From positions 62,001 through 126,000 of IMG/VR virus record IMGVR_UViG_3300017769_000001: a stretch of DNA of 64,000 nucleotides. One strand, given 5' to 3'. The notes below the pieces were generated by a model that had not been told where the DNA came from, did not search any database, and saw nothing but the letters and a program-made list of their open reading frames with translations. Numbering within the stretch: position 1 is the first letter of the stretch; every line of letters begins with the position of its first letter. Of the stretch, positions 31,100 to 40,022 are shown piece by piece. This DNA is from a virus. Made by a program: the position numbers and the translations under genes.

Positions 31100-32691
31100 G
31101 AACTGTCTCCACATGATCGTCGCCGAGCCATAACTGGCGATACTTTTTCTGATATCCCTTTATTTACTGGGAGTGTTGTATCGGATGGTGATTGTTTTCG
31201 ACTACCAAGTTTCTTCCGCCCATTGGTGGATTTACGCTTGGATTCGCTGTTAACCGCAGTAATAAGCTCTCGAATGTTTCTGATCTCTTCGCGCTTAACA
31301 ACACCAGATCCGAGCCGGAACAAGGGAGTTCGCATCGCACCTTCACCATGCATTTCTCCGGTCTTTTCCATAAGCCCAAACTTGATGGCTGCTGCTTTCA
31401 TCTTGTTAACCGTTTCTGTGGACACTCCAGTCCATGCTGCTGCAAACTTCTGCGAGTAGCAGGTACAGACTTCCTCCGTAGACCAAGTGGATTTCAAGCC
31501 AACCAGATCCAAGAACCCCTGTGCGGCTTTCTTTTGCCCTTTCGTCATATGAGTTATTTCTGATTTCAGTTCTGGTCTCTCAAAGTCAATGACACCAGCT
31601 TCAGACATCAACTTCATAGTCCATACGACAAACTCGGTCGGAGAAGGCTTTCTGTAGTTCTTTCCGTACCGAACGTTCATAAAGATTCTTGTCAGGTTAT
31701 AGTCGATCTTCTCGTCTGAGTTATGGTCTGAGAAATCTCTGACAATGAGACCCCAACCACCACCTTCGCGTCTGACCCAGCGGGATGACATCGAAGGATT
31801 GTTGTCAGTGTGGCCGGGGAGTAGTGACCTGAACGGGCGACCAAACATTTCCCCGTTCTTCGGTAGCGCGACTCCAACGTAAGATGCCAGTCGCTTCTGA
31901 ACGTCTTTGTTGAACAGAATACTGTTGAACATCTTTCCAGTCATTTCTCCACGACCGATGAAGATTGGATCCCCGGTGTATGTGATGTCTTCATAGCCGT
32001 GATTGGCTCCAATACCCTCGTACACACGCGAAAGAGAAGCAGAGGTCTCTGCTTCGATTACAGCAGACACATCGTCACCGGGTTCTTCCGGGATCTCTTC
32101 GTTCTTCTTTGCTGTTGATTTTGAACGTTTCGGTGTTGTCTGTTCCCTGTACTGACTAAGGCTTTCGATTTCCCGGACACCAGTCAAATGATTTTTCAGT
32201 TCCGACGGCAGTTCCGGTAATTTGTTGTCTCGTATTTGAGAAATGAAAGAGTCTAGGGAACCGCGCTGCATGTAGCGATTCCCGTCAGGAAGTATTGCGT
32301 ACCCCCCAACACCCAGAGAATCTATGGCATAAATGAAACCAACTTTTCGAACTACCTCGTTGTCTGGCTTGAAGTAGTAATGATGACCGTTGTTTAACGT
32401 TGACGCCGTCGCCTTTGTCTGGCACGTGTACTCATGAATTTTCCCAAAAGAAGCAAATGCTTGTTGGCCTTTGCTCAAATCGACATCGATTACGCTAAAT
32501 TGTCCTTCACAAGGAGCACCAATGAGCGCGTCCGGATTCTTCTTCCACCATCGCTTGACAAGACCAACATCAGAAGATGCGTTCTTGAAACCGTTCTTCG
32601 TTAATGGACTCTTGTCGCTTGGCTTGCACGGAAAAATCTTGATCCCAGCTTTGGCGTATTTTACTGCTATGTCGATGTATGATTCACTCAC
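31096..32691 (-). CDS. Primase-polymerase (PrimPol/AEP) domain protein
   Basis: The N-terminal 190 residues match the bifunctional DNA primase/polymerase family: AKAGIKIFPCKPSDKSPL, the metal-binding pair in VIDVDLSKG and the nucleotide-binding GHHYYFK. A charged linker and a second half of about 300 aa, with a helix-turn-helix-like region (AWTGVSTETVNKMKAAAIKF) and a basic tail, follow. These enzymes make primers and can extend DNA. The GTG at 32691 overlaps the stop before it; a TTG at 32721 is the alternative. Such a primase is unlike T4, which uses gp41/gp61. Confidence 0.8.
   Translation of the reverse strand: MSESYIDIAVKYAKAGIKIFPCKPSDKSPLTKNGFKNASSDVGLVKRWWKKNPDALIGAPCEGQFSVIDVDLSKGQQAFASFGKIHEYTCQTKATASTLNNGHHYYFKPDNEVVRKVGFIYAIDSLGVGGYAILPDGNRYMQRGSLDSFISQIRDNKLPELPSELKNHLTGVREIESLSQYREQTTPKRSKSTAKKNEEIPEEPGDDVSAVIEAETSASLSRVYEGIGANHGYEDITYTGDPIFIGRGEMTGKMFNSILFNKDVQKRLASYVGVALPKNGEMFGRPFRSLLPGHTDNNPSMSSRWVRREGGGWGLIVRDFSDHNSDEKIDYNLTRIFMNVRYGKNYRKPSPTEFVVWTMKLMSEAGVIDFERPELKSEITHMTKGQKKAAQGFLDLVGLKSTWSTEEVCTCYSQKFAAAWTGVSTETVNKMKAAAIKFGLMEKTGEMHGEGAMRTPLFRLGSGVVKREEIRNIRELITAVNSESKRKSTNGRKKLGSRKQSPSDTTLPVNKGISEKVSPVMARRRSCGDSS
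31161..31168 (-). promoter_or_regulatory. Late promoter inside the PrimPol 3' end
   Basis: AGTAAATA on the minus strand, 62 nt before the GTG at 31099. Confidence 0.45.
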
Positions 32692-32963
32692 CCCAGATAA
32701 CCATCCTTCGCATTGTTCCAAGCCTGCTTGTCAGTAAGGTAATAAAGACAGTTCGTTGACAAAGAACTGCCCACTTTCTTACGAAGCCTGCTCACTTCTA
32801 CTCTGATTATTTCCCGCGCTTCATTCTTATCTTCATCACTCCCGAATCTATAATCGATTGAATGATAAAGATTAATGAGATCGATCATTTTAGCAGTAGC
32901 CTGACCTATGGTCAATTTGTTTGATGGCTTCTGTAATCGATCTCTCATCCTGTCAGGACGCAT
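32688..32963 (-). CDS. Hypothetical protein, 91 aa
   Basis: Begins MRPDRMRDRLQKPSNKLTIG. Helical and basic, ending KQAWNNAKDGYLG. It overlaps both neighbours (RuvC-like upstream by 11 nt, PrimPol downstream by 4 nt), tying it to this DNA-metabolism operon. No domain recognised. Confidence 0.65.
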   Translation of the reverse strand: MRPDRMRDRLQKPSNKLTIGQATAKMIDLINLYHSIDYRFGSDEDKNEAREIIRVEVSRLRKKVGSSLSTNCLYYLTDKQAWNNAKDGYLG

Positions 32964-33630
32964 CGCACAACCCTCTAAGTACAAATCCGTACTGACTCAA
33001 CCAATATGCGTCAGTGAGGTCATACCGGCCTTTCGTCTTAGGTATCTTCGAGAACTGATCCTTTACTGTCTTGGGGAGTGCGTCGAACATTTCATCTTTC
33101 GTCGCTTTTCCGGATCCAGTTGCAAACTTCTTCACGGTTGTTGGCGTTGCGATATCAACGAACGAGTCTTCAAATTTCACAGTAAACTCATCGTTGATCG
33201 CGTTTTTGAAACCATCAATCAGAAGGAACTGAAGCCCCGCCAATGATCTTGCCGCGTCTCCGGTTGCGCCAAATCCCAATCCTTCCATACAGACGTGCAA
33301 TGGTGCATTTTCCGACATAGTTAGAGCGTTGGTCTTCAAATACAGATTCGTCATGACGTTCCTAACGGCAGCTGCCATGTAATACTGCTGCATCGGTTTG
33401 TTCTGTTTAAGCCACTCTTCCCCACCACCAACAAGAACATCAAGAGCAGGATGGAGGACAGGTATATCTCTCTTTTTGTTATTCGGATCTGATGCTGGGC
33501 TTACTTGCACAAGGTCATATGCAATCAGGTTGCCGTCCACATCGGTGATACACCATCCAGTACTTGCAAGTGATTGATCGACCCCGATTATTAACGGCTT
33601 TTCATGTCTTACTTGATTGCAAGAATTCAT
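32953..33630 (-). CDS. RuvC-like Holliday-junction nuclease
   Basis: An RNase H-fold nuclease: IIGVDQSLASTGWCI (Asp18), MEGLGFG (Glu116), KATKDEM, and DLTDAYWL (Asp204/Asp207) give the RuvC acidic set in the expected order. At 225 aa it is a little longer than bacterial RuvC (about 173). It would cut branched DNA made by phage recombination before packaging, the job done in T4 by the unrelated gp49. It heads the PrimPol operon. Confidence 0.85.
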   Translation of the reverse strand: MNSCNQVRHEKPLIIGVDQSLASTGWCITDVDGNLIAYDLVQVSPASDPNNKKRDIPVLHPALDVLVGGGEEWLKQNKPMQQYYMAAAVRNVMTNLYLKTNALTMSENAPLHVCMEGLGFGATGDAARSLAGLQFLLIDGFKNAINDEFTVKFEDSFVDIATPTTVKKFATGSGKATKDEMFDALPKTVKDQFSKIPKTKGRYDLTDAYWLSQYGFVLRGLCDAS

Positions 33631-33643
33631 AATTTACTCTCTC

Positions 33644-33651
33644 CATAAATA
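33644..33651 (+). promoter_or_regulatory. Late promoter
   Basis: CATAAATA, 23 nt before the ATG at 33674, in the divergent gap after the RuvC-like start. Confidence 0.6.
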
Positions 33652-33673
33652 TAAGGGATTGGAGACTGTATTT

Positions 33674-33856
33674 ATGAGTAAAAAAGCCGTGCCAGTTAAA
33701 ACCGAAGACCTGAAAGAAGAAGACCGCATTTACTTGTCAATGGTCAAAATAAACCGGCTCGTGCAGAACGAGATTCGAAGATGCGAATACTTAGAATCCT
33801 GTCTGACGAGCCTTAGTAAGAATATTGACGAGTCTAACCAAAGGAAATCTGGCTGA
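33674..33856 (+). CDS. Small late protein on the opposite strand, 60 aa
   Basis: Begins MSKKAVPVKTEDLKEEDR, wholly helical and charged. It is the only plus-strand gene within 31-37.8 kb. It has its own late promoter and GGAG before the ATG, and its last 23 bases overlap the 3' end of gene 46. Function unknown. Confidence 0.6.
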   Translation: MSKKAVPVKTEDLKEEDRIYLSMVKINRLVQNEIRRCEYLESCLTSLSKNIDESNQRKSG

Positions 33857-36101
33857 ATCCGTTACTCTTCGTAACAGTCCATACCATATCACACTTATCG
33901 TCAAACTCTCCGCTGTGGCTTACCAGCAGCACTTTATCGAAGCGATCAGAAATCAATCTGAATACGTTTCTCTTCGATTGTCCGTCCAAGGCAGAATCGA
34001 ATACTTCGTCGACTATCAGGAAATCACTTCTGGTTCCCAACATGCCCATTAGATCCCGAAGGGCAACAGCAACACTGATGTCCAGCTTCAGCTTCTCACC
34101 AGCAGACAGGTTGTGATAACTGACCGAACGGTTCATGTACTCAATAGACACGCTCAGATCGTCTTCAATACTGCAAATATGTGGCGAGTCCAGCTGATCG
34201 GCGTACTTATTGATCATCTTATTCAGATACGGTACGTACTTGCCGATAATGTTTCTCCGAATGAAACTCTTTGAATCAGTCAGCAGCTTCACAAGATAGT
34301 TGCAGTGTCTGATGTCGATGCCAAGATCAGAGATCTTCTTCTCAAGCTCGTCAGTATCCTTCAGGTTCATCTTTGATTCATCCGGATCATCAAACGGACA
34401 TTCTTCGGCGTTCAAGCGATGAACCTCTTCCAAGGCAGTCTTTGCCTTGTTGATGAGATTCTCAAACTCAACTTCGTTTCCTGAGAGATTCATCGCTTTC
34501 AGTTCCGCAACAATCTCATTAATCTTGGACTCAGACTCTGCGACCTTTTGATTCAGAGAATCGAGATTCTTCTCTTTCTGACTGCGAGTACCTTTCAAGT
34601 CTTCCAACTTCTTCGAAATCTCAGAGACATCAAGACTCGCAATTTCGTCCAACTTGCGATTGGTTTCTTCGAGTTGCCTGTCATAGGAGTCGATCAGAGT
34701 TTCTGACTTACGGATAGACGCTTCAACGTTCTTGAATTCTTCACGGATCCGGTCTCCATCGTCAATGACTTCGTCTGGGATGTCAGTGACCTCTTTCTCA
34801 ATCCGAGACATTTCTTCATTAATCTCGGAGATCTTTTCTCTAACAGATTGCTTTATTTGATTTTTTTCTTTTATTGCGTCCTCGTATTCTTTGATTTTTT
34901 CAACATATTCTTCACCAACCCACTGCTGTCGACACGTCGGACACTGGCTTTTTGAAAGATGGTCAAGTTTCTTTTGAAGTTCAGCAATCTCACGATCAGT
35001 GAGACTAATCACAGATTCTTCAGTCACCAGCTGAGAGTCCAATTCTTCAAACTCCTTGTTCAAAGAATCAAACTTATCAGCGTGCAACACCTTTGGTTGA
35101 AGTTCTTTTAGGTCTGACTTACGAGACTCTATATCCCTTACCAGCTCCAAGCGATCCTGCTGTAGTGATTCCAGTCTGGATTCCAGTGAACGCCTGTCTC
35201 CTTCTCCGGAGTTCAAAGAAATCTCGGCAGCATGGATCTCCCGGTCGATCTTTCGGATCTCGTCAATACCGGTATTGATATCCGAGGAAACATTGGATTT
35301 GAATGCCTTGAGATCAGAAAGATTGGAGAAGAGTGACCGGATCTTTTCTTCCGACTCAAGAACAGAAGAAGAACTCTTGATGATATCATTAAGCTCAGAA
35401 ATCCTCTGTTTTTGGTTTCTGAAGTACTGGTCGTACTTTTCTTTGTTGTTCTGAAAGATCTGGATCTCGCGAGCATTGATTTCCTCCGCATTCTCAAGAT
35501 CCTTCCGAACTAACTTCAAATCAACCTCATACTCATCCCTCAACGCCTTTACAGACTTGGCTCTCTCAGTGAGCTTTGACATGCCAAGGAATTCTTCCAT
35601 GAAGTTGCGCTGCTCCGCAGGCTTCCTTTTGAGAAGCGGAGGTACAGACGTTGTCATAAGGAAACTGAATACGAATGTGTCGTAGTTGACACCAATGTAT
35701 TCTTCGATCAGCTTCGATGTGTTTTGAAGAGAATCACGAGTCAAATCTACAGAATCCACGACAAACTTCAGTGAGTTTGGCTTTCTTGTTCTGGTGATGA
35801 CTGCATGTTTACCATCAACCTTCATATGGAGTTCAACGAACATTCCCTTGCCGTTTACCATGTTTATGAAGTCGTCCTGCTTGATGTCCGGATCGACACC
35901 CTTTCCATAAAGCGCATACGTCAGAGCTTGGTTTATGGTGCTCTTACCACTGCCGTTGGATGATCCATTCTCTTTCCCGGCATCTACGTCGAGGTTCTTT
36001 CCTTTGATGTTGGCAATACCATCTTTGAATTCGATCTCAGTCTGAACGTTGCCAAACGACAGGAAATTTTTAATCAAAAGTTTTTCAAACTCAAGCTTCA
36101 T
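33834..36101 (-). CDS. 46: gp46-like recombination nuclease subunit (Rad50/SbcC family)
   Basis: An SMC-like ATPase of 755 aa: N-terminal P-loop NGSGKST near residues 48-54, long coiled-coil arms, a zinc hook QCPTCRQQW in the middle, and a C-terminal signature/Walker B region (NLSAGEKLKLDIS; DFLIVDEVFD). With gp47 it resects DNA ends for recombination-dependent replication and degrades host DNA. It overlaps gene 47 by 11 nt. T4 gp46 is 560 aa, so the arms here are longer. Confidence 0.93.
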   Translation of the reverse strand: MKLEFEKLLIKNFLSFGNVQTEIEFKDGIANIKGKNLDVDAGKENGSSNGSGKSTINQALTYALYGKGVDPDIKQDDFINMVNGKGMFVELHMKVDGKHAVITRTRKPNSLKFVVDSVDLTRDSLQNTSKLIEEYIGVNYDTFVFSFLMTTSVPPLLKRKPAEQRNFMEEFLGMSKLTERAKSVKALRDEYEVDLKLVRKDLENAEEINAREIQIFQNNKEKYDQYFRNQKQRISELNDIIKSSSSVLESEEKIRSLFSNLSDLKAFKSNVSSDINTGIDEIRKIDREIHAAEISLNSGEGDRRSLESRLESLQQDRLELVRDIESRKSDLKELQPKVLHADKFDSLNKEFEELDSQLVTEESVISLTDREIAELQKKLDHLSKSQCPTCRQQWVGEEYVEKIKEYEDAIKEKNQIKQSVREKISEINEEMSRIEKEVTDIPDEVIDDGDRIREEFKNVEASIRKSETLIDSYDRQLEETNRKLDEIASLDVSEISKKLEDLKGTRSQKEKNLDSLNQKVAESESKINEIVAELKAMNLSGNEVEFENLINKAKTALEEVHRLNAEECPFDDPDESKMNLKDTDELEKKISDLGIDIRHCNYLVKLLTDSKSFIRRNIIGKYVPYLNKMINKYADQLDSPHICSIEDDLSVSIEYMNRSVSYHNLSAGEKLKLDISVAVALRDLMGMLGTRSDFLIVDEVFDSALDGQSKRNVFRLISDRFDKVLLVSHSGEFDDKCDMVWTVTKSNGFSQISFG

Positions 36102-37134
36102 TGTGGTGCCCTTTGCATTTCTTAAAGATGTCCACCAGACGTTCAATTTCTACATCTGCGGGTGGCTCTGTGATGGCTTCGATTGATGCGACGATACTTT
36201 CATCGATGTCGTCAACAGCTTCGACGTCTACTGTGGATTCGATAAGCTCTTTGGCTTTGTTCCCCTTGTAATTTATCTTCGAATTAGTGGTTTCCAGCTG
36301 CGCAACCACCTTCGAAGCATCGTCGATCAGTTCATCTGTCGCGTCATCTGGGAGATTGATTCTGACGCTAGTGTGTTCGTCAATCAACCCCTCGTCGTTG
36401 AATTCGATGAAATCTTCGTAAGACAAACTGAAGATTTTGACTTTCATCCAATCAACCCACTCGATCTCGTCAGTCTCCAGATCGAGAACCAAGAACCCGC
36501 GCTCAAGGTCATTCGCATCGTTGTAATCAAATGGGAACGGACTGCCAACATAAATCACGTTATCTTTGATCTGACGCTTATGGTAGTGGCCGGTGATGAC
36601 TCGCTTACAGTGACGAAGTTCCCTATGTGAAAGACCGTGCTCCATCACATAGTTCTCGTTCATCATGAAATTTTTGAACTCAAAATGTCCAAAAACGTAG
36701 TCACAATCTTCAGATTTTTCGATCAATGCATCCCACTGCTCTCCGTCACATACCCAAGGAGATACCAGAATTCTCTTACCGTTGATAATCTGAACGACAT
36801 CATCTGCTATCAGATTTGCGTATTGTCCGAGACAACGGGTCGAACTTACATCCAGCCGATTCTTGTAGAACATGTCATGGTTTCCGGTGAGTACTGAGAA
36901 CGGGATCCCGGACTTATGTACTCGGTGAGCGCCATCGATTGCGTAGTTCAAAGTCTCCACTGATACCTTTGATCGGTTGTCAAAGTAGTCTCCCAGCTGG
37001 TAGATGTGAGAGATCCCATTTGACTTGGCGTAGTCTACCATAAATTCTATGAAATCAATAAGATACTGATTATGTTTTGGGGAGTCGTTATCACGCCCGA
37101 AATGCCAGTCGCCGGTTAAGATGACTTTGCTCAT
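36091..37134 (-). CDS. 47: gp47-like recombination nuclease subunit (Mre11/SbcD family)
   Basis: The 347-aa protein shows the Mre11 phosphoesterase blocks: TGDWHFGRD (7-15), LGDYFDNR (46-53), LTGNHDMF (82-89), FGHFEFKN and TGHYHKRQ. Length matches T4 gp47 (339 aa). It is the nuclease partner of gp46 and uses manganese to cut DNA ends. Its ATG overlaps the stop of the sigma factor gene by one base. Confidence 0.94.
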   Translation of the reverse strand: MSKVILTGDWHFGRDNDSPKHNQYLIDFIEFMVDYAKSNGISHIYQLGDYFDNRSKVSVETLNYAIDGAHRVHKSGIPFSVLTGNHDMFYKNRLDVSSTRCLGQYANLIADDVVQIINGKRILVSPWVCDGEQWDALIEKSEDCDYVFGHFEFKNFMMNENYVMEHGLSHRELRHCKRVITGHYHKRQIKDNVIYVGSPFPFDYNDANDLERGFLVLDLETDEIEWVDWMKVKIFSLSYEDFIEFNDEGLIDEHTSVRINLPDDATDELIDDASKVVAQLETTNSKINYKGNKAKELIESTVDVEAVDDIDESIVASIEAITEPPADVEIERLVDIFKKCKGHHNEA

Positions 37135-37799
37135 TATTTCACTCCGAATGTTTTTCCGATGTAATCATTGAAACTGATTTCGGATTTATTTTCCTCTTCT
37201 TCGTCGCCCCAGAGAGTCATATGTTCAAGGTGGTCGTAAACTACCCTCGATGATTTCTTCTGTGGCGTAGTGTCAGATTCAGAGCCGTCTTCCATTCCGA
37301 ATTCGTCCGTATCGCGACCTTCTTCATCCTCATCATCGTCTTCGTCACGAGCGGCTATCGCTTCTTCGGCAATGGCTTCCTCGTCCTCGACTTTCTGTGC
37401 CTCTTCCTGTTCCTTGATCATTTCTTCGTATCCGTAATCGCCACGAAGACCTTGATCTACCTTCAGGGCGTTCTTGGTGTTCATGTATCCGTATTCTTTC
37501 TTCAGGTAACCGATATAAGCTCGAAACAGACAGGTAGTGAAATAACCGAAAGGATTATCCGACTCTTCTGGATTGAACTTGGGGGCTGCTTTGATGCAAG
37601 CATGGAGACCTGTTGCGATCAGATCTTCTTTGAAGGCACGTCCGTATCGTCGTTCGTATTCACGGAACTTCCGGTCGTGGGAGTAGTTCTCTGCCAATGT
37701 CATGAACATCTGGCCTAGCTTTTCAGTGACCCGTCCTTGCTCTCTTGTCTTGATCACTTCTTCGTACATTTCTTTCTTGTCGATGTAGTGTTTGCTCAT
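37134..37799 (-). CDS. 55: Late transcription sigma factor gp55-like
   Basis: The N-terminal 120 aa match the T4-type late sigma: YGRAFKEDLIATGLHACIKA and NPFGYFTTCLFRAYIGYLKK correspond to conserved region 2, which binds polymerase and the late -10 element. A long acidic insert (residues 135-175) precedes the C-terminus DYIGKTFGVK, which would contact the sliding clamp. It directs polymerase to the TAAATA promoters in this window. It is read from a sigma70 promoter at 37826-37854, before the recombination genes 47 and 46. Confidence 0.88.
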   Translation of the reverse strand: MSKHYIDKKEMYEEVIKTREQGRVTEKLGQMFMTLAENYSHDRKFREYERRYGRAFKEDLIATGLHACIKAAPKFNPEESDNPFGYFTTCLFRAYIGYLKKEYGYMNTKNALKVDQGLRGDYGYEEMIKEQEEAQKVEDEEAIAEEAIAARDEDDDEDEEGRDTDEFGMEDGSESDTTPQKKSSRVVYDHLEHMTLWGDEEEENKSEISFNDYIGKTFGVK

Positions 37800-37825
37800 A
37801 CTGCCTCTGTTTCTACGATATTGAC

Positions 37826-37854
37826 ATTCTATACCATTTACGTTATGTGGTCAA
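37826..37854 (-). promoter_or_regulatory. Sigma70-like promoter of the 55-47-46 operon
   Basis: On the minus strand TTGACC (37849-37854), 17 bp and TAGAAT (37826-37831), 27 nt before the start of gene 55. Confidence 0.7.
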
Positions 37855-37935
37855 GTTTGTAAACACCAACCAAGCAATATTTCTCAATCCCCCTGCAACC
37901 CCCGTCATCACTGCATTCCACTTCAAAACAAGCCA

Positions 37936-37989
37936 TTTCCTACACAGGAATATATATCTGTGTAGGCGAGCGTGGTTAAACTTAAAGGT
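37936..37989. repeat. 54-bp direct repeat with inverted core, copy 1
   Basis: Nearly identical to 38074-38126. It contains CTACACAG and CTGTGTAG around an AT-rich GAATATATAT, then GAGCGTGGTTAAACTTAAAGGT. The gap 37800-38226 otherwise holds only the promoter at 37826 and the late promoter at 38187. Confidence 0.8.
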
Positions 37990-38073
37990 GCATGAGAATA
38001 AATTTCATTTGAGAATTGTTTCTAAGGATAATCCGGATCCTTCTGGAGCCCAGTAATAGCAAGGAATGTGGCG

Positions 38074-38126
38074 TTTCCTACACAGGAATATATATCTGTG
38101 TAGAGAGCGTGGTTAAACTTAAAGGT
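38074..38126. repeat. Direct repeat with inverted core, copy 2
   Basis: Second copy, 138 bp further on. The inverted core is at 38078-38085 and 38096-38103. A further hairpin TTGAGA/TCTCAA follows near 38129-38144. Confidence 0.8.
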
Positions 38127-38186
38127 TGTTGAGATAGATTCTCAAATGACATCAGAACATCCGTTTAGCTTCGATGGTAGGTTTTT

Positions 38187-38194
38187 GCTAAATA
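38187..38194 (+). promoter_or_regulatory. Late promoter ahead of the sheath operon
   Basis: GCTAAATA, 33 nt before the ATG at 38227. Confidence 0.7.
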
Positions 38195-38226
38195 AGATAA
38201 AACCGTAAGTACATGGGAGTTAACGA

Positions 38227-38442
38227 ATGAAAACTTATGTTAACAAGACACGTACCATGAAGCGTCTCGTTCTCGTAACTGACAAAAAGTCAGGGAAAAC
38301 TGAGACTAAGTTTCTTGGTAAAGGTCAAGAAGTAACCACTTCAAGCGAAGCATCTTTCGTTGAAGATGGAATCAAGATTCGGGAAACAGCGTCAAAGCAG
38401 CCTGCGTCTAAAAAAGCCGAAACCAAAGAAGATAAGGAGTAA
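38227..38442 (+). CDS. Small basic late protein, 71 aa
   Basis: Begins MKTYVNKTRTMKRLVLVTDK, a short beta segment followed by a Lys/Glu-rich disordered tail (SKQPASKKAETKEDKE). GGGAG precedes the ATG. It lies 6 nt before the sheath gene and shares its late promoter. A structural or assembly role is inferred from position. Confidence 0.65.
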   Translation: MKTYVNKTRTMKRLVLVTDKKSGKTETKFLGKGQEVTTSSEASFVEDGIKIRETASKQPASKKAETKEDKE

Positions 38443-38448
38443 TAACCA

Positions 38449-39894
38449 ATGACTTTTCCTATTTCCGCTGGGGTTTACGGTCGTGAGATTCTCGGTGATG
38501 CTGTTGCAGCACCACAGATCGGCTTCACTGGTGCTGCTGTAATCAGTGCGCTTAAAGGGCCAGTCGAACCGACCCTTATTACCTCTGAACGCCAATTCTA
38601 TGAGCTGTATGGCAAGCCTACAATGGATCGTCCATCAATGCACTGTGTTGCTCGATTCCTGCGTCAAGGTAATGCGGCAACCGTTCGTCGGGTGATTGTT
38701 GATGCTACTGCTGCTTCTGGCGAGATCGCTGGTGCAGTGGATCCGTACATCACCATCGAAGCAGCCAACCCCGGTGCTTGGGGTAATGACCTGACCGTCA
38801 CTTTCAATGAAAACGAAGACAACACTTCACTTTGGGATCTGACGGTGACTTATGATGGTGAGGTTGTTGAAACCTTCACTGTTTCTATGGTCGAAGGTGC
38901 TGTTGACGGATTCGGTCAGCCTCAGTACATCGAAGACCGCGTCAATGAGCGCAGCCAGTACGTTCGCATTACTGTGGACGAAACCGAAACAGCAACCATC
39001 ACTGATGGTGATGACGTTGTTCTTGGTGCTGGTACAGACGACAGCACACCGGTTGGTGACGCTGAAATCGTTCTGGCTCTTGAAGACTTCCGCAACACCG
39101 ACGAAGTTGAAGCAAACTACATGATCAACGCAGGTTGGATCTCAGCCGCTGTTCACGCAGCTATGGTTGATGTGATGGAAGACCGTAAAGACGGTATCGT
39201 CATCCTTGATATGCCAGACTCCAAAGTTGCAGCTGATCTGGTTACTTTCCGTAAAACAGAAAGCAACATCAACTCATCTTTCGCAGCGTACTACGCTGGT
39301 TGGGTTCGCATCATTGAAACCGAAACTGGCAAGGAAGTATCTATCCCGGCATCTGGTGATGTAGCAGCGATCTTCTCTGCTTCTCAGCAAGGAACCGTTT
39401 GGGATGCTCCTGCTGGTCTTCGTCGCGGTGTGATCAACGGCATTCTGGGAACCAACAAGATCTGGTCTGAACTTGAGCGCGATGCCCTGTACAAGGCAGG
39501 TATCAACCCAATCCAGACATTCGCAGGTCAAGGTACTGTGATCTGGGGTCAGAAGACTGCATACGCAATTGCTTCTTCATTCGACCGCATCAACGTAAGA
39601 TTCCTGCTGAACTATGTTCGCACAACTGCGATTGCTTCCCTGAAGCCATTCGTATTCCAAGCGAACACTGAGTTCACTCGAAACTCGATCTTCACTCTGC
39701 TTGACAACTTCATGGCAGGTGTTCAGGCGAATGATGGTGTGTACGGATACAAGATTGAAATCGGAACTGATCTGAACACTGCTCAGGTTATTTCGAACAA
39801 CCAGCTGCTGGTTAACATTCTTGTTCAACCGACTCGCACTGCCGAGTTCATCCGTGTTGACACAATCACAGTTCCACTTTCTCAGGATCTGTGA
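38449..39894 (+). CDS. 18: Tail sheath protein gp18-like
   Basis: The 481-aa protein starts MTFPISAGVYGREILGDAVA, close to T4-type sheath N-termini, and its C-terminal 150 aa (GINPIQTFAGQGTVIWGQKT, then FVFQANTEFTRNSIFTLLDN) carry the family core that forms the contractile lattice. T4 gp18 is 659 aa, so the outer protrusion domain is smaller here. A UUCG terminator follows. Confidence 0.94.
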   Translation: MTFPISAGVYGREILGDAVAAPQIGFTGAAVISALKGPVEPTLITSERQFYELYGKPTMDRPSMHCVARFLRQGNAATVRRVIVDATAASGEIAGAVDPYITIEAANPGAWGNDLTVTFNENEDNTSLWDLTVTYDGEVVETFTVSMVEGAVDGFGQPQYIEDRVNERSQYVRITVDETETATITDGDDVVLGAGTDDSTPVGDAEIVLALEDFRNTDEVEANYMINAGWISAAVHAAMVDVMEDRKDGIVILDMPDSKVAADLVTFRKTESNINSSFAAYYAGWVRIIETETGKEVSIPASGDVAAIFSASQQGTVWDAPAGLRRGVINGILGTNKIWSELERDALYKAGINPIQTFAGQGTVIWGQKTAYAIASSFDRINVRFLLNYVRTTAIASLKPFVFQANTEFTRNSIFTLLDNFMAGVQANDGVYGYKIEIGTDLNTAQVISNNQLLVNILVQPTRTAEFIRVDTITVPLSQDL

Positions 39895-39935
39895 TAACCG
39901 GTTAAAACGACAAGAAATTTCGCTACCAAATATTC

Positions 39936-39959
39936 AGCCCCTTTCGAGGGGCTTTTTTA
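39936..39959 (+). terminator. UUCG terminator after sheath
   Basis: AGCCCCT-TTCG-AGGGGCT followed by TTTTTAT on the plus strand. Confidence 0.92.
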
Positions 39960-39976
39960 TTCTTGGTCAATAAGTT

Positions 39977-39984
39977 CCTAAATA
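39977..39984 (+). promoter_or_regulatory. Late promoter of the tube genes
   Basis: CCTAAATA, 39 nt before the ATG at 40023. Confidence 0.7.
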
Positions 39985-40022
39985 ATGGAACAGAAACATC
40001 CTTTGCAATGGAGAAATAAAAC

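Noticed and set aside
37847-38056. 69-aa plus-strand frame in the 427-bp gap
   Set aside because: Crosses the first copy of the 54-bp repeat, has no ribosome site, and the other copy does not keep the frame.
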